NCBI RefSeq assembly: GCF_002078355.1
Contig: NZ_CP015363.1
Location: forward strand, 434,001-498,000
Length of the DNA stretch: 64,000 nt
Direction of reading: 5' to 3'
Source: Ferroplasma acidiphilum
GTDB taxonomy: Archaea; Thermoplasmatota; Thermoplasmata; Thermoplasmatales; Thermoplasmataceae
The position numbers were made by a program, and so were the translations under genes. This document shows, in pieces, positions 18,325 to 26,971 of this stretch (positions within the stretch are counted from its first letter, which is position 1; each line of letters starts with the position of its first letter). The notes below the pieces were generated by a model. It did no database searches, had not been told where the DNA came from, and saw nothing but the letters and a program-made list of their open reading frames with translations.

Positions 18325-19171
18325 ATTTTATTACCTCCTCAACAAGCCTGTTATAACTGTTATACAGGTCATATCCATACTTTTGCCCCAGTGTTTTAAC
18401 AGAGGACTGGAACTCAGCAGCCTCGGAAATTTTTATGCTTAGAGGTATATACGTGTCAAAAATTCTCGGGTAATCTCCTCTCCGTTCCCTGTATTTTAAA
18501 GAATCTATTATAGACTTATGGAGGCGGTTATTGGCTCTGAACATTGAGATCAAAATACCGAGAGGCTTTATATTTATGCCAGCATCCTCCTTAAAGGCAT
18601 TAATTCTTGTAAGTATCTGTGGTATCCCATATGTGGATAAAATATCTGGAATTGTAGGTATCAGGTAGTAATCAGATATAAAAATGCCTGATAGTGTAAT
18701 TAACCCGAGATTTGGAGGGCAATCAATAATTACATAGTCATAGTTTTTGATGATGCTTGATACAGCTTCTTTCAGGATAGTTATTGGCGTCCTAACAAAA
18801 TATCCTGAATTCGAGACAAGGGGCAATTTATCCTGAATATCTATCAATCTCAGGCTCGAAGGCAGGAGATCAAGGTTTTTTATGCCAGAACCTATGTTAG
18901 AGACGTTTTTAACTATGGAACTCTCAACGTTAAATAATTCTGTATTGTATACTTTATCGCTGAAAAGCTGGAATATGGTATTTCCCTTTTTATCATGTTC
19001 AAGCCATAGGTTTTCATCCATTAATGAAACTGTTGCATTTGTCTGCGGGTCAAGATCAATAATTAATACCTTTTTAGCATAATTGGTGGCCAGAAACTCA
19101 GACACAGCAATGGATGTTTGGGTTTTTCCAACTCCCCCTTTCAAATTGATAATGCTGATTATATGGGTCAT
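18314..19171 (-). CDS. ParA/Soj-family partitioning ATPase
   Basis: A 285-residue deviant Walker ATPase of the ParA/MinD superfamily. The deviant Walker A is KGGVGKTQTS, with the signature lysine before Gly-Gly. Walker A' is in LIIDLDPQTNAT and Walker B in VIIDCPPNLG. It lacks an N-terminal HTH, like chromosomal Soj or type Ib plasmid ParA. It is followed by an overlapping small gene, as in par operons. It may segregate the chromosome, a plasmid-derived segment or another cellular cargo. The region upstream (19172-19403) shows no obvious iterated parS-like repeats. Confidence 0.85.
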   Translation of the reverse strand: MTHIISIINLKGGVGKTQTSIAVSEFLATNYAKKVLIIDLDPQTNATVSLMDENLWLEHDKKGNTIFQLFSDKVYNTELFNVESSIVKNVSNIGSGIKNLDLLPSSLRLIDIQDKLPLVSNSGYFVRTPITILKEAVSSIIKNYDYVIIDCPPNLGLITLSGIFISDYYLIPTIPDILSTYGIPQILTRINAFKEDAGINIKPLGILISMFRANNRLHKSIIDSLKYRERRGDYPRIFDTYIPLSIKISEAAEFQSSVKTLGQKYGYDLYNSYNRLVEEVIKYVE

Positions 19172-19403
19172 TACATAGCAAATATCCCTTTATATTTTAA
19201 ATTACCGGAAAATTATTCAGTACATACTATGGGGCAATACGCTAGCAGGCAGGTATGAGACTATTTTGCCTATTAAACAGGACACACTGGATCAGAATTT
19301 CCATTCCACAATATTTGGAATAGATATACTTACCATCACGCAAAAAGCATGCAAACAGGTTATGTATGGTTAAATTTATAAGCATAAAACTATTTTATTC
19401 TCT

Positions 19404-20189
19404 ATGCATGACCTTAAAAACAAAAATGCAATAGTTTGTGCCGGCAGTACCGGGATAGGAAAAGGAGTTATTTCCGTGCTGGCAAAATACGGTGCCAATA
19501 TAACCACATTTTCGCGAACAAAAGAAAACGTAGAAAGCCTTAAAGAGGAAATCAGGAAGGAAACAGGTGTCACAGTAAATGCAATGTGTGCAGACCTTTC
19601 CAAAAAAGACGATCTAATGCGGGTTGTGGATTCCGCACATGAGCAGTACGGTAAAATTGATTTCCTTGTCATGAACTATGGAGACCCACGGGTTGACCCA
19701 TTCATGCAGCTTAATGAATCTGATTGGGATTATAACATTGATATGATCTTTAAATCTACAATAAGGATGGTTGATATGTGTGCAACTGATATGATAAAAT
19801 CGAATTCCGGGCGTATAATATTTATTACATCCATGACCACGAAAAACCCCCTTGAAAATTTTGCAATTTCAAATTCCCTGAGGTCTGGTGTAGTAGCTCT
19901 TGGAAAAACACTCTCTATAGAACTGGGAAAATACAACATAAATGTAAATTCAATCTCACAGGGGTATTTCTACACACGGAGGCTGGAAAACATAATAAAA
20001 AAGAATTCTGTTTCCAGTGGAAAGCCAGTTGAAGAAGTTGAATCCCAGCTGATGAAAGAAATACCGCTTGGAAGGTTTGGCAAACCGGAAGAAGTTGGGA
20101 ATCTTGTCGCATTTTTATGTTCTGGCATGTCTTCCTATATTACCGGTATAAACATACCCATTGACGGTGGAGTAATAAAATCAATTTAG
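19404..20189 (+). CDS. Divergent short-chain dehydrogenase with altered active site
   Basis: A 261-residue classical-length SDR. The cofactor loop reads AGSTGIGKGV in place of TGxxxGIG. The Tyr-x-x-x-Lys catalytic pair is replaced: the aligned place reads SNSLR, i.e. Ser and Arg, before the helix GVVALGKTLSIELG. The rest (NVNSISQGYF, PIDGG at the C-terminus) is standard. A beta-ketoacyl-reductase-like SDR subgroup with an imperfect tetrad is known. Enzyme activity is therefore uncertain. It is followed by a cupin gene 42 bases downstream. Confidence 0.78.
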   Translation: MHDLKNKNAIVCAGSTGIGKGVISVLAKYGANITTFSRTKENVESLKEEIRKETGVTVNAMCADLSKKDDLMRVVDSAHEQYGKIDFLVMNYGDPRVDPFMQLNESDWDYNIDMIFKSTIRMVDMCATDMIKSNSGRIIFITSMTTKNPLENFAISNSLRSGVVALGKTLSIELGKYNINVNSISQGYFYTRRLENIIKKNSVSSGKPVEEVESQLMKEIPLGRFGKPEEVGNLVAFLCSGMSSYITGINIPIDGGVIKSI

Positions 20190-20231
20190 GCAATCTCATA
20201 ATATTTATATCTGACCATGTTTTATCATATC

Positions 20232-20588
20232 ATGGCAGAAATTGTTAAATACAGATGGGATAATGTAAAAAAGGAAAAATTGTCAGAAACCTTCTACCGG
20301 CAAATGGTATACGGCGATAAAGTAATGGTTGCACAGCTTGATATAAGGAAAGGAAGCATAGTGCCGGAGCATAGCCATGAAAATGAGCAGATTACCTGGA
20401 TAATGAAAGGAAAATTACATTTTAAAATAGGTGGAAAAGAAATGGATGTTGGGGCAGGTGAAGTGCTGATTATACCATCGAATACAAAACACGAGGCAAT
20501 TGCACTTGAGGATACCCTGGATATTGATATATTCAGTCCCAGAAGGGAAGACTGGATAAGTGGAACAGATTCCTACCTGAGAAAATGA
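20232..20588 (+). CDS. Cupin-domain protein
   Basis: A 118-residue single cupin barrel. Metal-binding residues of cupin motif 1 are seen in VPEHSHENEQITWIMKG (His, His, Glu) and of motif 2 in IPSNTKHEA (His). Such small cupins bind a divalent metal and act as isomerases, dioxygenases or sensors; no substrate can be inferred. ATG 20232 is preferred over 20217 because ATATTTATAT (20201-20210) lies about 26 bases upstream, the spacing of a leaderless archaeal promoter. Confidence 0.8.
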   Translation: MAEIVKYRWDNVKKEKLSETFYRQMVYGDKVMVAQLDIRKGSIVPEHSHENEQITWIMKGKLHFKIGGKEMDVGAGEVLIIPSNTKHEAIALEDTLDIDIFSPRREDWISGTDSYLRK

Positions 20589-21004
20589 ATCTGTTAATCA
20601 CTGATATCCTAAAATTAGTACCTCTATAACCCTATTTATTAATTCATTTAAACTATTTTTAACATCCTAATATATTTGGAGCTGTCAGATTAGTTTTTTT
20701 CATTATTATTAATTGCACAGTTATACTGTCCAGGTTTTGGGAAGTGCGTCATTAAAAATTAACGTTTCCAGGTTGCAGAATAGTAAAAAGGAGGCTAAAG
20801 AATCAAAAGGTATCAAGACTGTTTTGCTTTCATATCAATTACATCGTGCCAGTAATATAGTTATAAATTACACGTCCAGAATTATATAACCGATATTTGA
20901 CAAAATAACCTTTTCATCTCGCGTGTAAAATATTATTACGAATTTCATACTAAAAATACAGTATTCGTATATTTTAAATAGGATGATATAATTATGTTAT
21001 AAGG

Positions 21005-21035
21005 ACATTTAAGTTTAGAAATGAACTTTAAATGT
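21005..21035. promoter_or_regulatory. Inverted repeat, candidate operator of the lysW operon
   Basis: ACATTTAAGTT (21005-21015) and AACTTTAAATGT (21024-21035) form an inverted repeat with one missing base in the left arm and an 8-base spacer. It ends about 24 bases upstream of the TATA-like box, the usual place for an archaeal activator. In Sulfolobus, LysM (an Lrp-type regulator) controls lysW-type genes from such a site; whether the same holds here is inference. Confidence 0.45.
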
Positions 21036-21058
21036 TAAAAATAGTAATATCATATACA

Positions 21059-21070
21059 AATATTTATTAA
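21059..21070 (+). promoter_or_regulatory. TATA box of the lysW operon
   Basis: AATATTTATTAA matches an archaeal TATA box. The expected start about 25 bases downstream leaves a leader of roughly 30 bases, and AGGTG (21109-21113) just before the ATG of lysW can serve as the ribosome-binding site. Confidence 0.5.
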
Positions 21071-21118
21071 TAATTGTTTATTGATATTTACTAGTAAAAC
21101 ATTAAAAAGGTGTAAAAA

Positions 21119-21292
21119 ATGGAAACAAAGTGTAAAATATGCGGAGAGAAAATTAACGTACCGGACGACTCAATGGCAGGAGAACTTATAGAGTGTGGTT
21201 CATGTGGCATGAGTTACGAAATAGCCTCTATCAAAGCAGATGGAGTGGAAATAAAACCCGCTGAAAATGTAGGTGAAGACTGGGGAGAATAA
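21119..21292 (+). CDS. lysW: LysW amino-group carrier protein
   Basis: A 57-residue carrier protein. It has a zinc ribbon with two Cys pairs (CKIC at 5-8 and CGSC at 26-29) and ends in EDWGE, the hallmark C-terminus whose final glutamate gamma-carboxyl is joined to the amino group of alpha-aminoadipate (lysine route) or glutamate (arginine route). The acidic surface is recognised by all later enzymes. It is first in a six-gene operon (lysW-Y-Z-J-X-K), with AGGTG as ribosome-binding site and only 4 bases before lysY. Confidence 0.93.
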   Translation: METKCKICGEKINVPDDSMAGELIECGSCGMSYEIASIKADGVEIKPAENVGEDWGE

Positions 21293-21296
21293 AGTG

Positions 21297-22340
21297 ATGA
21301 AAGTAGGCATTGTCGGGGCCTCAGGATATGTGGGTGGTGAACTCATGCGCCTGCTTGTCAGGCATCCTGAAATCGAGATTACATCGGTATCATCCACCAG
21401 GCATAGTGGAGAAAAAGTTTCGAGAATACATCCGGACCTTTACGGACTTACGGATTTAAAATTTGAAGATATCACACCGCTGGATATGGCAGGGAAAGTT
21501 GATTTAATATTCCTAGCACTCCCACACGGGACTTCAATTAAATATGTGCCTGGCCTGGTTGAAACCGGTGTGAAAATTATAGACATGAGTGCAGATTTCA
21601 GGCTTAAAAATCCTGAACTGTACAAGCCATGGTATGGGTACGAACACGGATATCCTGACCTCATAAAGAAATTTGTATATGGCATGCCTGAACTTCACAG
21701 GGAACAGATAAAAAATGCTACTTATATAGCAACGCCAGGATGCATAGCTTCCTCATCAATATACAGCATAGCCCCATTTCTTTCCCTGGAGCTTTCCAGT
21801 GATATAATAAATGTGGATGCAAAGGTTGGTTCCTCCGGATCAGGATCCGGGCTGGACGAATCAAAGGTATTCTCAGAGAGGTTTGATTCCATCAGGGCAT
21901 ATAAACCGGTTAATCACAGGCATACACCTGAGATTGAGCAGGAGCTGGAATACGCTTCCGGGAAAAAGGTAAAAATAGCACTTTCCGCACACTCTGTAAA
22001 TATGGTGAGGGGCATACTTACCACATCCAGCATCTACAGTGAAGGCGATGAAATAACTTTGTGGTCACTGCTCAGGAAGTTCTATGGCAATGAGAAATTT
22101 ATAAGGCTAATAATGGACAGGAAAAGCAATTACAAGTACCCGGACCCGAAAACCGTTATAGGCTCAAATTTCGCGGATATTGGATTTGCCATTGATAAAT
22201 ATGTGAAGAGGGTAGTATCATTTGGTGCTATTGACAACCTGATTAAAGGAGCTGCAGGCAATGCAGTCCAGTCTATGAATATAATGAATGGATTTAATGA
22301 GTATGAGGGCCTTATGATGCCATCCCTTTTTCCGGTGTAA
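21297..22340 (+). CDS. lysY: LysW-aminoadipyl/glutamyl-phosphate reductase
   Basis: A 347-residue ArgC-family NADPH-dependent reductase. The nucleotide loop is GASGYVGGEL. The active cysteine is in TPGCIASS and the catalytic histidine in VNHRHTPEIEQ. It reduces the phosphate-activated side chain on LysW to the semialdehyde. ATG 21297 is chosen because the first strand (MKVGIVGAS) begins there; an in-frame start at 21273 would lie inside lysW. Whether the operon serves lysine, arginine or both is not decided by this gene. Confidence 0.9.
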   Translation: MKVGIVGASGYVGGELMRLLVRHPEIEITSVSSTRHSGEKVSRIHPDLYGLTDLKFEDITPLDMAGKVDLIFLALPHGTSIKYVPGLVETGVKIIDMSADFRLKNPELYKPWYGYEHGYPDLIKKFVYGMPELHREQIKNATYIATPGCIASSSIYSIAPFLSLELSSDIINVDAKVGSSGSGSGLDESKVFSERFDSIRAYKPVNHRHTPEIEQELEYASGKKVKIALSAHSVNMVRGILTTSSIYSEGDEITLWSLLRKFYGNEKFIRLIMDRKSNYKYPDPKTVIGSNFADIGFAIDKYVKRVVSFGAIDNLIKGAAGNAVQSMNIMNGFNEYEGLMMPSLFPV

Positions 22341-22343
22341 AAT

Positions 22344-23108
22344 ATGAAAGTTTTGAAAATAGGTGGAAGCGTACTGGATAATTTTCTGGAAAATGACAAT
22401 CTGTACTCCATAATACAGCAGTTTGATTGCCCCCTTGCAATAGTTCATGGCGGTGGCAATTATCTGGATACCCATGCTGATAGCTTTAACTACACTAAAA
22501 AATTTGTTACATCCCCGGAGGGAATAAGAAGCAGGTATACTGATAAAAACACACTGGAAATTTTCACAATGGTGATGAATCTAATTAACCAGAAACTGGT
22601 ATTGAATTTAAAGGAACACGGGATAAAAGCTGTAACGCTAAATGGAATAATAAACGCAAGGAGAAAGGAAAAACTGATAATAATGAATGAAAAGAACAGA
22701 AAAATGATAATCGATGGCGGTTATACAGGCAGGGTAGAAAGTGCCGACTCTATTCCCATACGGGCTGTAATAGATGAAGGGTATATCCCTGTAATTTCTC
22801 CTGTGGCATACGGGAATGGAAACTATTTGAATGTTGATGCTGATAGGGCCGCAGCATATGTTGCAGGATCCATGGGATCAGATTCCCTGGTGTTTCTTAC
22901 AAATGTTAGCGGGCTTTACTATAAGGACCGTGTTATAGAAAAAGCAGACGTTGCATATATTAAAAGTATTTTGAATGAGATTGGAACAGGCATGGATAAA
23001 AAGCTAATGGCTTCAATTGAAGCCCTTGAAATGGGGGTTAAACAGGTCACTATTTCAAACCCCTTCAATGGAATATCGACCGGAACGGTGATTTATAATG
23101 AATTATGA
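22344..23108 (+). CDS. lysZ: LysW-aminoadipate/glutamate kinase
   Basis: A 254-residue amino-acid kinase of the ArgB fold. The phosphate-binding N-terminus KIGGSVLDN and VHGGGNYLD, the central KVT/LTNVSGLY segment and NVDADRAAAYVAG are as in acetylglutamate kinases. It phosphorylates the side-chain carboxylate of the LysW-bound amino acid. It follows lysY by 3 bases and overlaps lysJ by 11 bases. Confidence 0.9.
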   Translation: MKVLKIGGSVLDNFLENDNLYSIIQQFDCPLAIVHGGGNYLDTHADSFNYTKKFVTSPEGIRSRYTDKNTLEIFTMVMNLINQKLVLNLKEHGIKAVTLNGIINARRKEKLIIMNEKNRKMIIDGGYTGRVESADSIPIRAVIDEGYIPVISPVAYGNGNYLNVDADRAAAYVAGSMGSDSLVFLTNVSGLYYKDRVIEKADVAYIKSILNEIGTGMDKKLMASIEALEMGVKQVTISNPFNGISTGTVIYNEL

Positions 23109-24279
23109 GAACGAACACATAGCAAATACGTATCAGAGGCTCCCGGTAAACGTCCTTAATGGAAACGGGGCTATACTGCATGACATAAATGGAAAAAGAT
23201 ATATTGACATGATGGGAGGATACGGAGTAGCCATACTCGGATACGGAAATAAAAAAATAAAGGAAGCGGTATGCAGGCAATTCGATACAATACCCATTGC
23301 ACATGCATCTGAATACACTGCAGCAAGGGAGGAATTTATCAAAAATCTTACAGGCATAGTTCCTGCCGGGCTGGATAAATTTTATCTTGGAAACACAGGT
23401 GCGGAGGCTATAGAAGCTGCAATAAAAGTGGTAATTAAATCTTCTAAAAATCATAAAATTATAGCCATGACAAATTCTTACCACGGAAAAACTGCCGGCG
23501 CATTGTCGATCACCTATTCTGAAAAATACAGGCAATCCTTCGGAGATTTACTGATAAAAAATGTTGAGTTTATAAGGTACAACAATATGGAAGACCTGGA
23601 TAAAATCAGAAAAGATAATGATATATCTGCAGTATTTTTTGAACCTGTCCAGGGCGAAGGTGGAATAAATATACCTGACAGGGAGTATGTAAGGGAATTG
23701 AGGCAGATTACAGAGGATAAGGGCATAATACTTGTTGCAGATGAAATACAGTCCGGGCTGGGCAGGACCGGGAAAATGTGGGCACATGAACATTTTGGCA
23801 TTAAACCGGACATTATAACAATAGGCAAGGGCATCGGAGGTGGAATTCCCTTATCTGTTACAGCAGGCAAACCGGAATTTATGGATAACCTTGCAAAGGG
23901 AGAACAGTCTTCAACAACAGGAGGAAATCCCATAGCCATGGCTTCCGGAAGTGCAGTCATAGAACAGCTTACAGATGATTTAATAAATGAAGTTGCAGTG
24001 AAAGGAGAACTATTCAGGAATACACTGAAAGAATACCTGGCAGACTCGAGGATTGTAAAAGAAATAAGGGGTTTAGGGCTCATGGATGCTATAGAGTTAA
24101 GGGTAAAATTTTTGCCAGTGTTTATGGATATCATAAACAGGGGAGTTCTTCCACTATATTCAGGAATCAATATATTGAGAATGTTGCCGCCTTATGTGAT
24201 ATCTAATGCGGAGATAACCGAAGCTGCAAAAATCATGTCTGAAGGGATAAAATCCTATAATAAAGAGGTAGCGCCATGA
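23098..24279 (+). CDS. lysJ: LysW-aminoadipate semialdehyde / glutamate semialdehyde aminotransferase
   Basis: A 393-residue class III aminotransferase (ArgD family) that uses PLP. The PLP-binding lysine is in ITIGKGIGGGIP, with the Asp in LVADEIQSGLGRTGK. GNTGAEAIEAAIK binds the phosphate. It aminates the LysW-bound semialdehyde. It overlaps lysZ by 11 bases and lysX by 4 bases (ATGA). Confidence 0.9.
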   Translation: MNYENEHIANTYQRLPVNVLNGNGAILHDINGKRYIDMMGGYGVAILGYGNKKIKEAVCRQFDTIPIAHASEYTAAREEFIKNLTGIVPAGLDKFYLGNTGAEAIEAAIKVVIKSSKNHKIIAMTNSYHGKTAGALSITYSEKYRQSFGDLLIKNVEFIRYNNMEDLDKIRKDNDISAVFFEPVQGEGGINIPDREYVRELRQITEDKGIILVADEIQSGLGRTGKMWAHEHFGIKPDIITIGKGIGGGIPLSVTAGKPEFMDNLAKGEQSSTTGGNPIAMASGSAVIEQLTDDLINEVAVKGELFRNTLKEYLADSRIVKEIRGLGLMDAIELRVKFLPVFMDIINRGVLPLYSGINILRMLPPYVISNAEITEAAKIMSEGIKSYNKEVAP

Positions 24280-25124
24280 AAATTTCTATGCTATTCGATA
24301 TAATGCGCTGGGAGGAAAGGGCAATATTGAAAGCTCTCCAGGATAAAAATGTGGAAGTACAGCTGTATAACGTAAAAGAAATGAACCTTGACCTACAGGA
24401 TCCAAACTACGACTTCGGCGATATTTCACTGCAGAGAAGCACTGGATATTACAGAAACCTCCATTCAACAGCATATGTTGAATTTACCGGGAACCGTATT
24501 ATCAACGATTTCAATTCAACGATTGTCACAGGAAATAAGATGTTTACCTCACTTCTGCTTTCACAGAAGCGCATCAGGATTCCAAAAACATTTGTATCCT
24601 TTTCAAATGAAAGATTTCTGAAATCGTTTAAAGAAGATTTTAATGGCAGAGCTGTAACCAAGCCGGTTACCGGAAGCTGGGGCAGGATGATTTCACTGCT
24701 TAATGATTATTACGCAGCGATGGATGTATCGGAATATAAGGATTACATGTATCCCTTATACCAGATAAACTACACACAGGAATATGTAAATGATTTCGGG
24801 CGTGATCTCAGGGTATTCATTGTAAATGACCAGGTAATTGCAGGCATATACAGGTATAAATCCGGAGAAGACTGGAGAACCAATACTGCACTTGGGGGCC
24901 GTGCTGAACCACTTAAAATTACCGGGGAAGTAGAAGAAATAGCACAGAAAGTTTCAGCTGCACTTGGCCCTGGAATCTATGGAATGGATATACTGGAATC
25001 AAAGGATGGCTATTTCGTGAATGAGGTAAATGGAAATACTGAATTTAAAAATACTGTACCGGTTACCGGCATCAATATACCGGATTACATCGCTGATTAC
25101 CTGATTTCAGAGGCAAGGAAATGA
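24276..25124 (+). CDS. lysX: LysW ligase (LysX/ArgX-type ATP-grasp)
   Basis: A 282-residue ATP-grasp ligase of the RimK-like group. It joins the amino group of alpha-aminoadipate or glutamate to the C-terminal glutamate of LysW. Seen are the ATP-lysine region (AVTKPVTGSWG), the metal-binding Asp (YGMDILESKDGYF) and NEVNGNTEFKN. The last segment is the part that helps distinguish LysX from ArgX, but I cannot settle the specificity by eye. It has ATGA overlaps with both lysJ and lysK. Confidence 0.87.
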   Translation: MKISMLFDIMRWEERAILKALQDKNVEVQLYNVKEMNLDLQDPNYDFGDISLQRSTGYYRNLHSTAYVEFTGNRIINDFNSTIVTGNKMFTSLLLSQKRIRIPKTFVSFSNERFLKSFKEDFNGRAVTKPVTGSWGRMISLLNDYYAAMDVSEYKDYMYPLYQINYTQEYVNDFGRDLRVFIVNDQVIAGIYRYKSGEDWRTNTALGGRAEPLKITGEVEEIAQKVSAALGPGIYGMDILESKDGYFVNEVNGNTEFKNTVPVTGINIPDYIADYLISEARK

Positions 25125-26188
25125 ACCCAAAGGATATGCTCATAGAAATGCTCAATATATATTCCCCCAGTGGAAAGGAAGGGGAGATAGCAAAGCTTCT
25201 TAAGGAATACATGGTAGATCTGGATTTTGAGGAGCCGGTAATAGACGACCAGCTAAATGTCATATCGGTGAACGGGAAAGGCAGCCCTGCAGTATTCCTC
25301 TGTGGCCATGAAGATACTGTGCCGGGAATTCTTGAAGTAAAATCAGATGGAAACATGGTGTATGGCAGGGGCGCAGTGGATGCAAAATCATCCCTGCTGG
25401 CATTAATCCTTGGGGCCAGAAAAGCCATGGACAATGGCTTTAAAGGCAAACTGCTCGTATCAGCTGCTTCAGGCGAGGAAAGTGACAGCAAGGGAATAAA
25501 TAATATTATGGAAAACTACCACGGGTACGATTATGCAATTTTCGGTGAGCCCGGTGGATCAATGAATATCACTGCGGGTTACAAGGGAAGATTATTAATG
25601 AAGGTAGACGTAAAAACTGCAACCCACCATGCCAGTTCATCCTGGATGGAGTCAAATGCAATAGACCTGTTAATGGGATTGTGGGTAAAAATCAGGGAAC
25701 AGTATGGCAACAATAAAGATTTTAACTCTGTTAGTGCAGGCATAACCAGATTCAACGGCGGTGAATATGATAATATGACACCTGAACATGCATCCATGTA
25801 TATAGACATAAGATATCCCAAATCAGTTTCAGAAGATGAGCTTACAGGTGAACTGAAGTCCTATATGGAAGAGTTGCTAGTTAAAAATTATTCATATACT
25901 ATAGAGAGCAGGACGTATCCCTATATATCTGACATGAAAAGCTCCCTCGTAAAGTCATTTAAATCAGGAATATCCAGGAATGGAATGGCCCCCCGCCTCA
26001 TTTTTAAAAGTGGTTCAGGTGATATGAATAATCTGGGGCATGTGTGGAAAATCCCCGCAATTACCTATGGCCCTGGAGATACACAGCTATCACATACACA
26101 GAATGAAGTAATAGATATCAGGGATCTGTACAAATCCATAGATGTTATATCAGATTCACTGGTCTCCATGCAGCTGGATCAGGCTTAG
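25121..26188 (+). CDS. lysK: LysW-lysine/ornithine hydrolase
   Basis: A 355-residue M20-family zinc carboxypeptidase that frees lysine or ornithine from LysW. Metal ligands are seen as His in LCGHEDTVPG, Asp in GRGAVDAKSS, the Glu pair in GEESDS and Glu in FGEPGG, with the late His in QLSHTQNEVID. It ends the operon. Its 3' end overlaps by 33 bases the end of an unknown gene on the other strand. Confidence 0.88.
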   Translation: MNPKDMLIEMLNIYSPSGKEGEIAKLLKEYMVDLDFEEPVIDDQLNVISVNGKGSPAVFLCGHEDTVPGILEVKSDGNMVYGRGAVDAKSSLLALILGARKAMDNGFKGKLLVSAASGEESDSKGINNIMENYHGYDYAIFGEPGGSMNITAGYKGRLLMKVDVKTATHHASSSWMESNAIDLLMGLWVKIREQYGNNKDFNSVSAGITRFNGGEYDNMTPEHASMYIDIRYPKSVSEDELTGELKSYMEELLVKNYSYTIESRTYPYISDMKSSLVKSFKSGISRNGMAPRLIFKSGSGDMNNLGHVWKIPAITYGPGDTQLSHTQNEVIDIRDLYKSIDVISDSLVSMQLDQA

Positions 26189-26932
26189 ATAACTATCTAT
26201 TGCTTCCCTGTTTTTATATAATTCCATTGCCACTTCCACCGGAGATTTTTTATATGTGCATTTTAATGTGCTGGATATATTGAAGTTATTTAATTTATAC
26301 AGGATATAAACAATATAAGCAGTGAATACATCCTTATAGGCATTGTTTTCACCATATAACTCTGAAGATAGTGAAAGCACATGGCGATGCCACTTCGATG
26401 AAGGTTCTGCAGAATTAATAATTTCCAGGAAAAACCGTTTGCATGAATCATTATCAATTCCAGATTTTCCTATATACTGTTGTATTTCAATTTCGAATTT
26501 TTTATCCGGCGAGAATTCATTGTAATATTCAAAAGCCAAACTTGCAGCCAGTGGAAATGCGTTTACAATGGAAATAAATAAAAAATCAGAAAGAATCCTG
26601 TACCTCTTCCTCTCCTTCGAGAATATGCCTGTGAAAATTCTAGCTTCCCTGGCATTTTTATGTTTTTTCCAGTAAATTAATGAAGAATATTTATATACCG
26701 CAAGGGCTTGAAGCCAGTTAATGCATGAATCCGTATAGGATATTGGGCTATCTCCAGAAATATTTTTAATTGACCTTGCCATGCCCCTGTAGAAATGTAA
26801 AGGCATTATATGGCCTCTGATGCCCGCAATAAAAACAAGAAAATTTGATGAATTATGTTTCATTGTTCCTATAATAGATTTTTTGAAAATCGGTGAATTT
26901 TTACTGTTGTTTTTATCTGGAGCAAAAAGCAT
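26156..26932 (-). CDS. Unknown helical protein
   Basis: A 258-residue, mostly helical and basic protein I do not recognise. Clusters of Tyr, Lys and Asn are seen, with no signal peptide and no strong membrane helix. The ATG at 26932 has AAATATTTATT about 26 bases upstream, so it probably has its own leaderless promoter. It lies 40 bases after the end of the fused hydroxyacyl-CoA dehydrogenase gene on the same strand, and its tail overlaps lysK by 33 bases. No function is assigned. Confidence 0.6.
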   Translation of the reverse strand: MLFAPDKNNSKNSPIFKKSIIGTMKHNSSNFLVFIAGIRGHIMPLHFYRGMARSIKNISGDSPISYTDSCINWLQALAVYKYSSLIYWKKHKNAREARIFTGIFSKERKRYRILSDFLFISIVNAFPLAASLAFEYYNEFSPDKKFEIEIQQYIGKSGIDNDSCKRFFLEIINSAEPSSKWHRHVLSLSSELYGENNAYKDVFTAYIVYILYKLNNFNISSTLKCTYKKSPVEVAMELYKNREAIDSYLSLIQLHGDQ

Positions 26933-26971
26933 CAATCTATATCAAAAAATAAATATTTATTATTATGGTTA

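Larger units (their letters stand above)
20589..21118. other. 530-base intergenic region upstream of lysW
   Basis: No convincing gene. A TTG-started open frame of 58 codons (20713-20889, + strand) has no ribosome-binding site and no recognisable motif. A 7-base inverted pair TACGAAT (20937-20943) / ATTCGTA (20963-20969) and a longer inverted repeat at 21005-21035 lie in the last 200 bases, ahead of the lysW promoter. The length and the repeats suggest a regulated upstream region. Confidence 0.5.

Noticed and set aside
20713-20889. 58-codon TTG-started frame in the lysW upstream region
   Set aside because: No ribosome-binding site, no recognisable motif, and a length expected by chance.
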